64,000 nt of DNA, taken from contig CM030708.1 in the NCBI GenBank assembly GCA_017979445.1, positions 31,872,721 to 31,936,720 of the forward strand, written 5' to 3'. The translations under genes and the position numbers were made by a program. Of the stretch, positions 33,798 through 44,290 are shown one piece after another (position 1 is the stretch's first letter; every line of letters begins with the position of its first letter). The notes under the pieces were generated by a model. The model was not told the origin of the DNA and made no database searches. It saw only the letters and a list, made by a program, of their open reading frames with translations. Source of the stretch: Akebia trifoliata. Lineage: Eukaryota; Streptophyta; Magnoliopsida; Ranunculales; Lardizabalaceae.

Positions 33798-35641
33798 TTA
33801 CTTTGGGCTGGTACCCAAAAAACCAAATTGATCAGCCAAGACACACATGTCTTCATCTTCTCCTTCCATGTCTAACCTCTCGTTGAAAAATTCCTCCCAG
33901 AACAACTCATCCAGAGCATTGTCTTCTTCACTCTCGAGTTCTTGTTCTTGTTCTTGCTCTCCTTCTGCTTCCTCTGGCTCTCCACCTCTACTAAATCCTT
34001 GAATTTCCAATGCAAGTGTCTCCAACTCCGAGACTTCAAATCCATAAAAATTGTCAAAGTCCCAAGGTTCGGATTTGACGGTGTTCCCTCTTTCGACACC
34101 TCGGCTTGACTCACCCGTTCCAATATCACTAGGCCCTTGACCAATTGGCCTTCTTCGTTTCTTAGTAACCAATTCGAATGCCTTTTTTCTCTCTTTCTGT
34201 TGAACCAATTGTTGTATAAAAGTTGAATTATGCATTGCCCTTGCCAAGAACGTCATCATTTGTTGTTGCTTTTGCTCTGCTCCTTGAAGCCTTAGATCCA
34301 TAGCTTCAAGATGCATTTGAGATTTCTGCTGTTGTTGCCTCAGTTTGACTAGATCTGTCCTTAGAACCTGTTTGTCACGCCTCAATTGATCGATCTCTCC
34401 ATCTAAATCCAACAGCCCGACTTCGACATAAGGCCCCAAAGTAGGCTGTTGAAGGGGAGGCTGAGAAGGTGCTTTCTTCCTCCTGATGTACTTCAGTAGA
34501 TGCTTCTGCCCTCTTAGAAATCCTTCATTTGCAAACTCCCATCTATCTGGATCCACTTTTCTAAAGCCCTGAATGAATCAAATCTCACACTTAAGACCAA
34601 AATCCAAGTACCCCAATTTTGAACCGAACCTTATTAATTCTAACAACCCCAAAGAGTAACAAAGAAGCCCATCAAAATTGAAGAATCAGAGACAAAATCA
34701 GCACTATTATGAAAATCAGCTTAGAAACAGTAACCTGTGTAATTGAAATAACCATTAAATCTAACAATTCCACTGAGATCAAAGAAACCATCAAATTTTT
34801 TTAAAAAAATGAGATAACTAAACCACCATGAATATGGAAATTCAAGAACAAGAACAAAAGCATTTTAGTAATTCAATAATAAAGCATTAAAAACAATTTC
34901 TACTTGTTAAAACATGAACAAAAAACCAATAATAAAGAAAATCATATATGAAACAAGCCAGCCTACCAGAAACCTTTTATAAAGAAAGTGAAGTTCTAAA
35001 AAAAATGCCAATAGCTTCATGAACATAAGCATTTTCTAAAGAGCCCACACATGATTGTTAAACAAAATTCTCTCATAACCACCCACATTCATGAAAAACC
35101 CAAAAAACCAGGAGAGAGAGAGAGAGATGAAACAAACCAATCTATTAAAAACTGCATTAAAGAGAGGGATTAAAAAAACATTAGACCCACTTCATGAACA
35201 TAAACATTTCAGTAGTCAAATCTAAAGGAACCCATATGGTAATTTTGATCAAAATTCAACAAAAATAATTCTACTTGTTCTATTGAACTAAAATTAGATC
35301 AGCAATTCTAAGTACTTAATATCATTGATTAAAAAAAAGACACTTACATAGGTGTTGAGCTGCCTAATAAAACTGGAGAAGTTGTTGTGCTTGAAGTATC
35401 TGGGGAGAAGATTCATCGAGAATGTGTGGAGATCCCATACAACAAAGCTATTGGCCCCTCTGCTCCAAGAAACTACATGGTCTGTGCTTGGGTCATCGAT
35501 CATATCGAAGGTCTTTGTAAGAAAAGGAGGAGGGCCTGTGTCATGGAGGCCCTCCATTGGCTGTGGAGGAGGAGGAGGAACCATCAACAGTTCACTTGAG
35601 TCCCATGGAAACTCTTCTTTCACTGGGTTTGAAGGATTCAT
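33798..35641 (-). CDS. class A heat-stress transcription factor (A2/A6/A7 clade)
   Basis: Trimeric nuclear activator that binds heat-shock elements. Two exons, 35641-35348 and 34568-33798 (minus), give 354 residues. The 0.78-kb intron (GTAAGTG ... CAG) is phase 0 and splits NTY/GFRK, the conserved intron site inside the HSF DNA-binding domain. Domains: DNA-binding domain about 37-130 ([15 protein letters not shown], then [20 protein letters not shown] and [18 protein letters not shown]), coiled-coil HR-A/B about 149-215 with the insertion of class A, nuclear signal KKRRR at 234-238, acidic AHA activation motif DELFWEEFF at 318-326, and export-like [12 protein letters not shown] at 339-350. 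The N-terminus [11 protein letters not shown] ... [10 protein letters not shown] suggests the A6b/A7/A2 group; the exact member is not certain. Leu71 (WDLHTF) replaces the usual Pro. Frame and motifs are intact, so the gene looks functional. Confidence 0.96.
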
Positions 35642-35652
35642 GATTGGGACAT
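35638..35652 (-). promoter_or_regulatory. 4-codon uORF overlapping the heat-stress factor start
   Basis: Minus strand: ATG TCC CAA TCA TGA. Its stop codon TGA overlaps the main ATG in the sequence ATGA, so a ribosome that uses the uORF ends exactly on the real start. It lies on the mature leader whether or not the likely 5'UTR intron (GTAAGA donor near 36085, TTTTAG acceptor near 35673) is removed. Confidence 0.55.
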
Positions 35653-36161
35653 GAACACAAGTGCTAAAATCATTTATTTTTATTCTTCTTATGAGAAATT
35701 AAATTTGATTGTTGAACAGTAATATAGATCAAATGGGTCGTTTCTTCTTCTTTGGGTATTAAATCAAATGGGTTCTTATTGAAAATGCAGTTTACTACAT
35801 AGGAATATTAAACATGAGATTTCTTAAAGAATAAAGTCTTCAATGAAATGGGTTTGGTTTTGGTTGAAAATGAGATTTTCTTTGACAAAAAGTTTCTAAA
35901 CAGAAATGGGTTTTGTTTGAAATCCAAAGAAATCTCAAAGAGAAAGAGAGAGAGAAGCAAAAAAAAGTAAAGAAAAAGCCCAAAAACCACAAATGAAGCA
36001 AGTAAGCTAGGTCCTTGAGGCAAAAATTAACTTCAGTTATGATTAAAAGATTATGAAAAGAGATCGAAGGACAAAAGGAATCTTACTTAATATTCTTCTT
36101 TCTTCTTTTAGCAATCTTCTAAGATTTTACACAACTCAAAAACAAGTATCTATGGAGATGG

Positions 36162-36168
36162 TTTTATA
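36162..36168 (-). promoter_or_regulatory. TATA box of the heat-stress factor gene
   Basis: Minus strand reads CCTATAAAACC, 520 bp upstream of the ATG, which would place the transcription start near 36130. Confidence 0.6.
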
Positions 36169-36322
36169 GGAACTCCATAGGAATTTAAAAATTGTAAAAA
36201 AAAATTAGAAGTTTCGAAGAAGGATTCAAGATCGCTAGAACATCTACATTAAATTTTCTATGTACTATATAGTGTCAGTTTGTACCTCTTCTTATCTCTC
36301 TTATTATGAGAAGAAAGTGCTA

Positions 36323-36330
36323 GAAAGTTC
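36323..36330. promoter_or_regulatory. heat-shock element (GAAnnTTC)
   Basis: GAAAGTTC, a perfect inverted GAA/TTC pair, about 155 bp upstream of the TATA box, with a further GAA on the left (GAAAGTGCTAGAAAGTTC). A weaker GAA/TTC cluster sits near 36210-36230. It suggests heat- or HSF-controlled expression, as is known for class A2/A6/A7 genes. Confidence 0.5.
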
Positions 36331-36587
36331 TCAAACTTGCAACTTGCAACTTGCAAGTGGGAGGTGTGGAGGGTTCCTGGTTGTATCTTGTGTGTGGGAC
36401 CCACATTAAATTAAGGGTAAGAGTGGTTTTGGTAGCCAAACCTGGTTTTACAGCAATACCATTGGCGGTTTTCAAAGGCCAAAGGACCCCACATAAATTG
36501 GATGACATCATTGCTTTGTTGGGTGGGTAGGGTGGAAGAGAAAAATATCAAGGGAAAAAAATATTATTTTATTTCATAGATAGAACT

Positions 36588-36680
36588 GCTATTGGCACCT
36601 CAACTTTTACTTATTACACTCGATTAAAAATAAAAATAAATAGATTCTTGAATTAAGTAAAAGTTGGGGTGCCAATAAAA
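36588..36680. mobile_element. small foldback MITE, about 90 bp
   Basis: Inverted ends TATTGGCACCTCAACTTTTA and AAAAGTTGGGGTGCCAATAA. A diverged version of the same end (AAAAGTGGGGGGTGCAATTAG) lies at 37088-37108, so a longer nested or older copy may span 36588-37110. Confidence 0.6.
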
Positions 36681-37110
36681 GATCTTGTGTGTATACACGC
36701 CTGTGCCAGATTTCTATTTTTTGGGGTTAGGATATTATACGAGGACTCTAATCATAATCGTAAATAACTATTGAAATTATTTAAATGATTGTTATAATTT
36801 TTTATATTGTTGAGATTATAATTTGAACTAAACCCTTTAAATATTTGAAGAGTGTTTTAATCTTGAGCTGTGATGAATCGACATGGCAAAATATTAGCAA
36901 GTGATGTGGCAAAGGGACAAAATCTTAGATCTTTTTCTTCGAGATATGCAAAGAAAAGATCAACGATTCTTTACCTTTGCCATGTCAGTCATGTACCACA
37001 TATGTTTTGTTTGGCTGATTTATCATTTGTCTTTTATCTTTATTTGGGGTGTAATAAATAATTTAAGAAATTGAAGTGCAGTAAATAAAAGTGGGGGGTG
37101 CAATTAGTAG

Positions 37111-37588
37111 CTCACTTCAGATAGAGATGAGGTCTATTATCATCAATACACCTTGTCTTGCATGCCCTCACAAAATTCACGGAAACCCTACAAGTTTGGA
37201 CAGACAAAACTTTTGATCTGGTGTTGATAAGTTGGATAGAAGAAAGGATACGGAGTAGGAGTTAGAGGTGTGCACTTGATCTGATTGATTTGTGTCAACT
37301 AAGAGATGGTCTACCATCAATGCCTTGATGGATGAATTTGTTGGGACAATAAACTAACTGACAGATGTCTGATTTCTAATTCTAACTCGTCAAATGTTGA
37401 GTCAAACACTTGGGAGATTTTGATTGGTTAGAAGCAAATCAATCCAAGTTAACTTGATTAATATATTCTCGTGGCGTGCCACTACACCGCCCATCGATAG
37501 CTGCGAAACACCTCGGCGATTTCAATTGGCTATACTTTGTATACTAGGAATTTAAACACCAATAAATGTCCACGTGTCCATTAAAAAT
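37111..37588. other. intergenic, no gene seen
   Basis: No coding region or repeat recognised. Confidence 0.4.
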
Positions 37589-37808
37589 TAAGAATTGAGA
37601 TAATCTGACAACCCTGCGAGGCATATTCAATCGAGAACTGAAGATATTTACCTCTCGAAATATAAAATTGTACTTTCCCATAAAAATATATATATTATGA
37701 AGGAATCATGTATCCCAAGATGTATAGATCTACAATTCTTGAACTGACCACTTCAAGAGAGTCGATTGAGTATGCCACATGGGATAGTTTGATTATCACG
37801 ACTCTTAA
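37589..37808. mobile_element. foldback MITE, GTGATAAT family (copy 5)
   Basis: Ends TAAGAATTGAGATAATCTGA and GATTATCACGACTCTTA; inner arms TTCAATCGAGAACTGA versus AAGAGAGTCGATTGAGT. The centre has TGTATCCCAAGATGTATAGA then TCTACAATTC. A TA is present on both sides, consistent with a TA target duplication. Confidence 0.75.
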
Positions 37809-37896
37809 ATTAATATTCACACTTCTCCAAGTTTTATTTTTAATTTTTCTCTTCATGGCTCTGCGTGCATTCCACCTCACTTTTGGATAAGGTTCT

Positions 37897-38064
37897 TGTT
37901 AGTGTGTGTCTTTAGGGACACGTTAACGTGTAATAAATACACTTGGGAAATTGAAATTTGTATCGAAAATATATTAAAAAAATATTTTTTTTTACCAAAA
38001 TATCTCAAGATGTGTATTCTCAAAGTGTATTTATTGCATTTTAACGTGTGCCCTAACAACACTC
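37897..38064. mobile_element. foldback MITE, about 170 bp
   Basis: Arms TCTTTAGGGACACGTTAACG then TGTAATAAATACACTT, and their inverse (AAAGTGTATTTATTGCATTT then TAACGTGTGCCCTAACAACA). The middle is A/T-rich. The superfamily is not determined. Confidence 0.7.
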
Positions 38065-38225
38065 TTTGCATAATTTGGCAATCTAATTTGTTCAATATAC
38101 GAGGGAGAATGATGGCAAAGACTTATTTGCTGTAAATATGTACTAAAAAGTCTAATGGTTGAGAATTTGCATTCTTTAAAGCACGTTTTATATAACGTCA
38201 CTCTAAAATCCACTTTTTGAATATA

Positions 38226-39342
38226 TTTTTTTAAACTACCTAAACTACCCTTCAACAACAACGTTTGAAGAAGCTATGCAATTTCAAATGTAGTCCTTCT
38301 TCGATTTAGTGAATAGCTGAGATACCCCCCTAAATCTTAGGATTGATGACATGTCCCTTGACCTTGGTCTTCTCCTATTGATTAACCAAAATATCTAAGT
38401 GATGATGACGACCAAGAGGATCATCATGACTCAAGTTATTTTTGATGTGTAGGTAGACCAATCTAAAGTCCTAACACATTTCAACCTCTTCAAATATATC
38501 TTAAATTTATTAAAACGTTTAACAATAATTTTAAATAATTATAATGTAGTTGTAATATTCGACACAAATGCTCATCAAATCAAATCAACTAGAAGACTTT
38601 TAAGTCGATAAATAAGTCAAATAAAATTATATTAATTTTACAAATATTATCTTAAATAAAGAAAAATATTTTTTTTTATTCTTCACAGTTATTATGTATA
38701 ACTCGATCAAATTTTTTACCTTACCAGGTGCATTTTCGAGTTGACTCGACAAGTTGGTTCCATCGAGTTTAGAAAAGTAACTGTAAAATCCAATAGAGCC
38801 GATAAAAACTTTCTATACATCGTTATCAACTTGATTGGATGTCTCACAAAGTCAATCCCAAACTAGATGGAACCAATTTTCCTAGTCATCTTGAAAATGC
38901 ACCAAGTCAAGTTGGAAACTTGGCAAGTTAGTTGGTTATAAGTCAATATCTTTTATTAATTTTATATATTAAATATTATTTTGTAAATATTCATATAATT
39001 AACATAGTTATATTTAATTCATTTGTCGACTCAGAAGTTTTTGAGTTTTTTCGATCCAATAAATATTGGAATTGAATTTTAAAACTATGTTTTAAATATT
39101 TAAAGGGCCTAAGTATTCTAGACCTTCGATCGGTCTACCTATACCCAAAAATTAATTTGATGATGATCATCATCAACATTGACATCATCTAAGAGAATGA
39201 GATGCCAATTTTGAAAAGATAAAACAAGGGTTAGTTGGTCATTTAACTTATTTTTCATCAATCTAAAAGAGAAGACTATGGTCAAGGAGTTATCTCTCAA
39301 ACAAACACAGTTGTTGTTAATAGGGTAGTTGTGGTATTTTTT
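38226..39342. mobile_element. long foldback element, about 1.1 kb
   Basis: Left arm ACTACCTAAACTACCCTTCA then ACAACAACG, and TTGACCTTGGTCTTCTCC. Right arm carries the inverse: GGAGAAGACCAAGG-like GAGAAGACTATGGTCAAGG, then GTTGTTGTTAATAGGGTAGT. Inner inverted blocks (GATGATGACGACC versus GATGATGATCATC; GTAGGTAGACCAATC versus GATCGGTCTACCTA) continue the match. No ORF, so non-autonomous. Confidence 0.6.
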
Positions 39343-39725
39343 TGATAAAGACTTTCAAAATTCCTATTTAGACTAATATTTTAAAAAATATGTATTAAAG
39401 AGTCCATCTTTTTTATTAAGGGACTTGTCAGTACATATCTCTATAATACACCTACTTCATGATTCAATTTTAGAAGTAATTAGAGATGAAACTTGAAAGT
39501 GGATTTTTTCATACTTTTAAGACCACAAAAATGTGGAACATATAATTTGCATTCGAATTGTTGGAACCCTTTAAGAGATTTGTCGACTCTCAATTTGTTT
39601 GATGGAAATTTTGAGATACTCGAGTAAATTTAATTGCAAAAATATTTGTTTGAGTAGATTTTTGTTTATATAGCAATCTAAAGGGCAAAGTCAAAGCCAC
39701 AACAATAATAAAAGAATAATGTTGA
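39343..39725. other. intergenic, no gene seen
   Basis: AT-rich; nothing recognised. Confidence 0.4.
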
Positions 39726-39881
39726 AGTGACCTTAAGATTGGACCTCATATTGTACACTCTGACGTGAAAATGTATGAAAATCATAGATGCTTTTCTCTA
39801 GGTACAAGTGAAAAAGCATCTTTTGCTCATATCCACTTTCATGTCAAGATGTGTGATATGAGGTAAAATCTTGAGGTCACT
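39726..39881. mobile_element. foldback MITE, AGTGACCTCAAGATT family (copy 2)
   Basis: Ends AGTGACCTTAAGATTGGACC and AAATCTTGAGGTCACT; centre AATCATAGATGCTTTTCTCT then AGGTACAAGTGAAAAAGC. Confidence 0.8.
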
Positions 39882-40004
39882 GCAGCACTACTCATAATAA
39901 AAAGATTTAACCCAAAGATTGTAGTCTCTTAGATGAATCTTGTTCCACCATCCCATTACGTCCAAATCCAAAAGAAATTATAATTAAAAATAAAATCGTG
40001 TTGG

Positions 40005-40166
40005 GGTGACCTCAAGATTATACCTCATATCTTACTTTCCTGACATGGAAGTGTGTATGGACCATATAAATGTTTTTTCACTCGTATCTCAATGAAAAGC
40101 ATCTATGACTCCTACATACTTCCACGTAAAAAAAAGTGAGGTTTGAGGTACAATCTTGAGGTCACT
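40005..40166. mobile_element. foldback MITE, AGTGACCTCAAGATT family (copy 3)
   Basis: Ends GGTGACCTCAAGATTATACC and GTACAATCTTGAGGTCACT; centre CTCGTATCTCAATGAAAAGC then ATCTATGACTCC. Only about 120 bp from copy 2. Confidence 0.8.
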
Positions 40167-40782
40167 TCATCGCTATTCTTAAAAATAAATTCATATATGC
40201 TTTCACTATCTTTTCATCCACAACTCCACGTCTTTTTGGGCCTTATTTTGTTTTTTTTTAAGCCATCAATTTGAATGTCTTCTAACGAAAACTGTAATCA
40301 TTCTTCGTTGAACACACTCAAACCATCTGAATCGTCTCTCTTATTTTATCATTTATTGGAGCTAATCTTATATTTTCTTGAATGCATTCATTTATTGGTG
40401 GTTGTCACAATTGAATGGGTGATGTGATGGTGCTAGTCACGACAATGGTGGTTGTGGCGATGGCGAGGGTAAGAAAACACGTCATATTAAATACCAATCG
40501 CAACAATGAAGTTGGTGGTAGTGATTGTGATGGCTACAATGACGGTGGCTTCGACAATGATGGTGGTGATGGTAGAGATTGACAAGTGTTAAATTTGGTT
40601 TTGAACGAAGGTTGAAAGACAACGGAGAGTGAGAGATTTGAAGATGAAAAAAATATAACGATTTTTATTTCCTTTGAAAATTAATATACCACCTAAATGG
40701 TATCTTATTATTTCTTTTGGACTCCACTAATCCAAATCATGTTTCGTTGATCAACACATTAGAAATTAGATTGGAAAATCCT
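40167..40782. other. intergenic; dispersed repeat and GTGGTGATGG-rich tract
   Basis: 40260-40400 is related to 26610-26760. 40440-40580 is an imperfect trinucleotide-like tract (GGTGGT, GATGGT, GGTGAT). No gene. Confidence 0.4.
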
Positions 40783-40940
40783 AGAGTGATTGTGTTTTTT
40801 TTTATTGCATTTCACACTACGTTGACGTGGTAGTTTGCTCAGAATCATGGATGCTTTGCACTCGTATCTCAAGGAAAAGCATCTATGATTCTGAGCACAG
40901 AAACACAATGTGAAACACAGTAAAAAAATGCAGTCACCCT
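40783..40940. mobile_element. foldback MITE with TA flanks
   Basis: Ends GAGTGATTGTGTTTTTTTTT and the inverse (TAAAAAAATGCAGTCACCC), bordered by TA on both sides. Centre AATCATGGATGCTTTGCACT then CGTATCTCAAGGAAAAGCAT then CTATGATTCTGAG, the same core as in the AGTGACC family but with different termini. Confidence 0.75.
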
Positions 40941-41289
40941 ACGAAGACTCAATTAGATTGAAGGTTGATTTCTTGCTATTAATAGAAATATCTCATCAGG
41001 TTGATTTTTTTTTTTTTTAATAATTTTTTTCCCTAAATTTAAGATTTCAACTTTACCTTTGCATCCTATAAAACCATATTTAAAATATATATATATTATC
41101 TTTGAAAAATAAGAGATTTATAATATTATGTTTTGTTAATTTTACTATACAAACCCCAAAATTTTTAAAATACCATTAAATAAAACAAAGATCCTCATTG
41201 TTTTATAGCCTAAGATGAAATATATATTTTAAATATACTTATGAAAGAAAAATAAAAATAATGATAAGGAGACTACTAACGTCCCATCT

Positions 41290-41583
41290 AAATTTGATAT
41301 CCAGGCTTTTATTTTGAGCCAAGAGTTCATGGTTGAGTGGACCCATATGATTGTCATATGGGCTTTTTTTCACTACAACTGATAAAACTGATATCCAGGC
41401 TTTTATTTTCAGCCACAAGTTCATGGTTGAGTGGGCCCATTTGATTATCAAATGGGCTTTTTTTATCATTACAAATGATAAAACTGACATCCAGGCTTTT
41501 ATTTTGAGCCAAGCGTTCATAGTTGAGTGGGCCCAAATGACTGCTATGTGTCTCTTTTGGTCGCTACAAATGAGATAACACAC
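41290..41583. repeat. tandem repeat, 3 units of about 95 bp
   Basis: The block GATATCCAGGCTTTTATTTT recurs at 41296, 41390 and 41486, each followed by GAGCCAAGAGTTCATGGTTG then AGTGGGCCCA. Both strands are open across the array (114 codons minus), a consequence of the repeat; no protein family is recognised. Confidence 0.85.
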
Positions 41584-41791
41584 ACTCTCTCTCTGTCTCT
41601 CAAAAATTTAAGGTGATTTGACATGCCCTCCACTTCATGACAAACATTTGAGATATTCCTACGCTTTCAAACTGATGAGATATTTCTATTAATAAAATGG
41701 CCTAATGAGATGATGGCCCAAGCATTCCTAAATGGCATAAAAACCAATGATTTTTCTCCAAGACTATTCATGTCTAACTTCTTAGTTAAAA

Positions 41792-42944
41792 GAAAAAATT
41801 ACCTAATAGTCCCTGGCATTAATTTTTCTTTTAATATAGTTATTGACTATTGCGGGTTATCAAAATAATCCATTGGTAAATCCCTCTTTTCAAAGCAGGC
41901 CATGAGCCTCACTTTTGGACATTTCTCATGATTCAAATGTCGAAATTGCCCTAACCATTCAAATTCATTATTTTTCGTCCAAAAAAATTGAATTTTGTCG
42001 AGTTTTGGAGACTCCATTCCCATAAAATGGATTTGAGAAGGAAGGAAAAGCTATTTTCAAAGGGAAGGGGGAGGGGAGGGGGTGGGGGGGGGGGGTGTTT
42101 CAAGCATTTTGAAGATGTACGCAAAAAATTAGGTTTTTCAATTATTTTACTTCCTTTTTAGATAAAATTTGATTAAGGATGGTTCTTTTAGTTTGAAATC
42201 TGCACAAATCATTATGTCAAGTTTTAAGTCGATCATTGTACTTTAGTTGAAAAAATTCGAAAAAATAAAATCGAGTGGATTTTATAACATCGAGGTCAAC
42301 AAATTTTTTTTAAATATTATTGTCAAGATCACCAATTTTTTAATTATTGTTGACCTCACCAATAATTTTAAAAAATTTTGTTGACCTCGACAATAAAAAA
42401 AATTTGGTGAGGATGACAATAATTAAACAATGGGTGACTTAGACAACATTTTTTTTTATAAAAATTGTCGACCTCAATGTTATAAAACCCACCTGATTTC
42501 ATTTCTTTTTTTGAGTTTTTCCAACTAAAATACATGAAAAATTTGACTTAAAACTTGACATAACAACTTGTGTAAATGCTTTCAAGCCAAAAGAACTATC
42601 CTTCATCGATTTTCATTCAAAAAGGAAACAAAACAATTATAAAACCCAAATTTTTTACATACATCTTCAAAATGCTTGAAAAAGTCTTTGAAAATGACTT
42701 CTTTCTTTTCAAATTCTTTTAATTGGAATGGAGTCTCCAAAACTCGATTGGAATGATAGAAATCTAAATTTTTTGGACGAAAACGATGAATTTGAATGAT
42801 TAAGGCAATTTCGACATTTCAATCGTGAGGTTCAGGGACTGTTTTGAAAAGAGAGATTTACTAAATGGACTATTTTGATAACCTGCAAAGGTCAAAGACT
42901 AAATTGAAAGAAAAATTAGCACAAGAGACCATTAAGTAATTATC
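41792..42944. mobile_element. 1.15-kb palindromic foldback element, MULE-like
   Basis: Two arms of about 550 bp: left CCTAATAGTCCCTGGCATTA then ATTTTTCTTTTAATATAGT, with right-arm inverse AGAAAAATTAGCACAAGAGA then CCATTAAGTAATTATCC. Matching inner landmarks include GTCGAGTTTTGGAGACTCCA, TTTCAAGCATTTTGAAGATG and GTTATGTCAAGTTTTAAG-type blocks on both sides of a centre near 42340. Flanks TTAGTTAAAA and TTTATTAAAA agree at 8 of 10 bases, as in a decayed Mutator-type duplication. A G-rich run (42068-42097) sits in the left arm only. No ORF. Confidence 0.75.
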
Positions 42945-44290
42945 CTTTATTAAAACCTTACCTTCAACTTCTAACGATTCTCTCTACTTCAAAAATTGGA
43001 ATTTTAAGGAAATAGAGAACAATTTATTTTTGAGAGCCGAAAAATCAAGGGTTTTCTACCAAGGGTTACTACAAGATAGAATAGATCAAATAATTTACCA
43101 TAGGGCTTGAAACTTGATGGTATGAGATGACGGAATTAAATAGAAAAATTGAGGTTTTTTTGTTTTGTTTTGTTTTTTTTTTTTGTTTTTTTGTTCTTGT
43201 GGCTAGAGGTGGAATAAGTGAGCTTATACGAAAAATAATTTACTATTCATAAAATATGGGTAAGAGTAGGGGTTTTGCTAGTATGTTTGCTAATATTGAA
43301 CCCTAAAATGGTTTGATCCAGATTCTAGAACCCTGTTCTTACTCATTTTCTGATTCTAGAATCAGATTCTATGTTTGATTTGAATTATAAAAGCAATTAT
43401 CCCATTATTAGAATCAGAAATCCGCTAAAATCAGAAATGAAACAGACCCATTTCTTGTGTTTTGGACTCAGGTATATAATTTTTCATATCACGAAGGTAA
43501 GAAAGGAAATTATGATTCTAGATTCTGTAATTAGTTTTGAAAAATAAGATGGACAAACAAGATTTGGAAATCAATTTACATAATCTGATTTTGACAATCC
43601 ACAATTAGAATCTAGAATCAGAATCTAATCTGAACCAAATGCCCCTTCCACCTAAAAACCAACATAAATCAACCCTATCACAACAAAATGGATTAAATAA
43701 AAATAAAAAATAAAAACTCAGCATTTGCTATTACAAACATAGATGAGTAGAAAGGGATAATACAGAAAATTTTGTATTACTTGTAAGAATTAAAGAAACA
43801 AAACCTTAGGATAGGAAGAAGTTATCCTTCCTCTGTACAAATCTATGGGTCCCATCAAGAATATTTAGTATTTACTGAACCATTCAGACTTTTCTCTTCC
43901 ATGGTTCAAAGGAGAACAATAGGTTGGATTACAGAAATGGGTCAACCTCGGGTAAAAAATTTGTGGGACCTGACAAATTGTAGCACTCCATCACCTATGC
44001 CCTTGTCGAAGGAGGGAGAAATGTCTCTAGACCCGACGTAAAATATTTTACATATGGTATTTTTTTGTTGTAAATGTAATACCTTGCAGAACATGAAGAT
44101 TAGCTTCAGGGATGTAAGGAAATGAACTGCAAATGATTTAAAAGCCCATGGAATGAATGGAGATACCAAGTTTCTATGTTCAAGTGGTAATATAAGAGAA
44201 AAATATTGTACTATTATAAAGTTACGCCGAAGAAAGAATAGGAGAGTACCATTTTAAGCGATGGAAAATTAGCAAGTGTTATCCACATGG
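42945..44290. other. intergenic and 3' flank of the PP2C-kinase gene
   Basis: 43320-43640 holds many GATTCTAGAATCAGA-type inverted blocks and ends CTGAACCAAATGCCCC, probably a decayed hAT-like MITE. The 3'UTR of the PP2C-kinase gene should lie just left of 44290; no clear polyadenylation signal was chosen. Confidence 0.4.

Noticed and set aside
33872..34144. 90-codon minus ORF inside the heat-stress factor exon
   Set aside because: It is an alternate-frame shadow of the real coding exon.
35808..36023. 71-codon uORF in the heat-stress factor leader
   Set aside because: A good GTAAGA donor near 36085 and TTTTAG acceptor near 35673 suggest it is removed as part of a 5'UTR intron, and it has low-complexity content.
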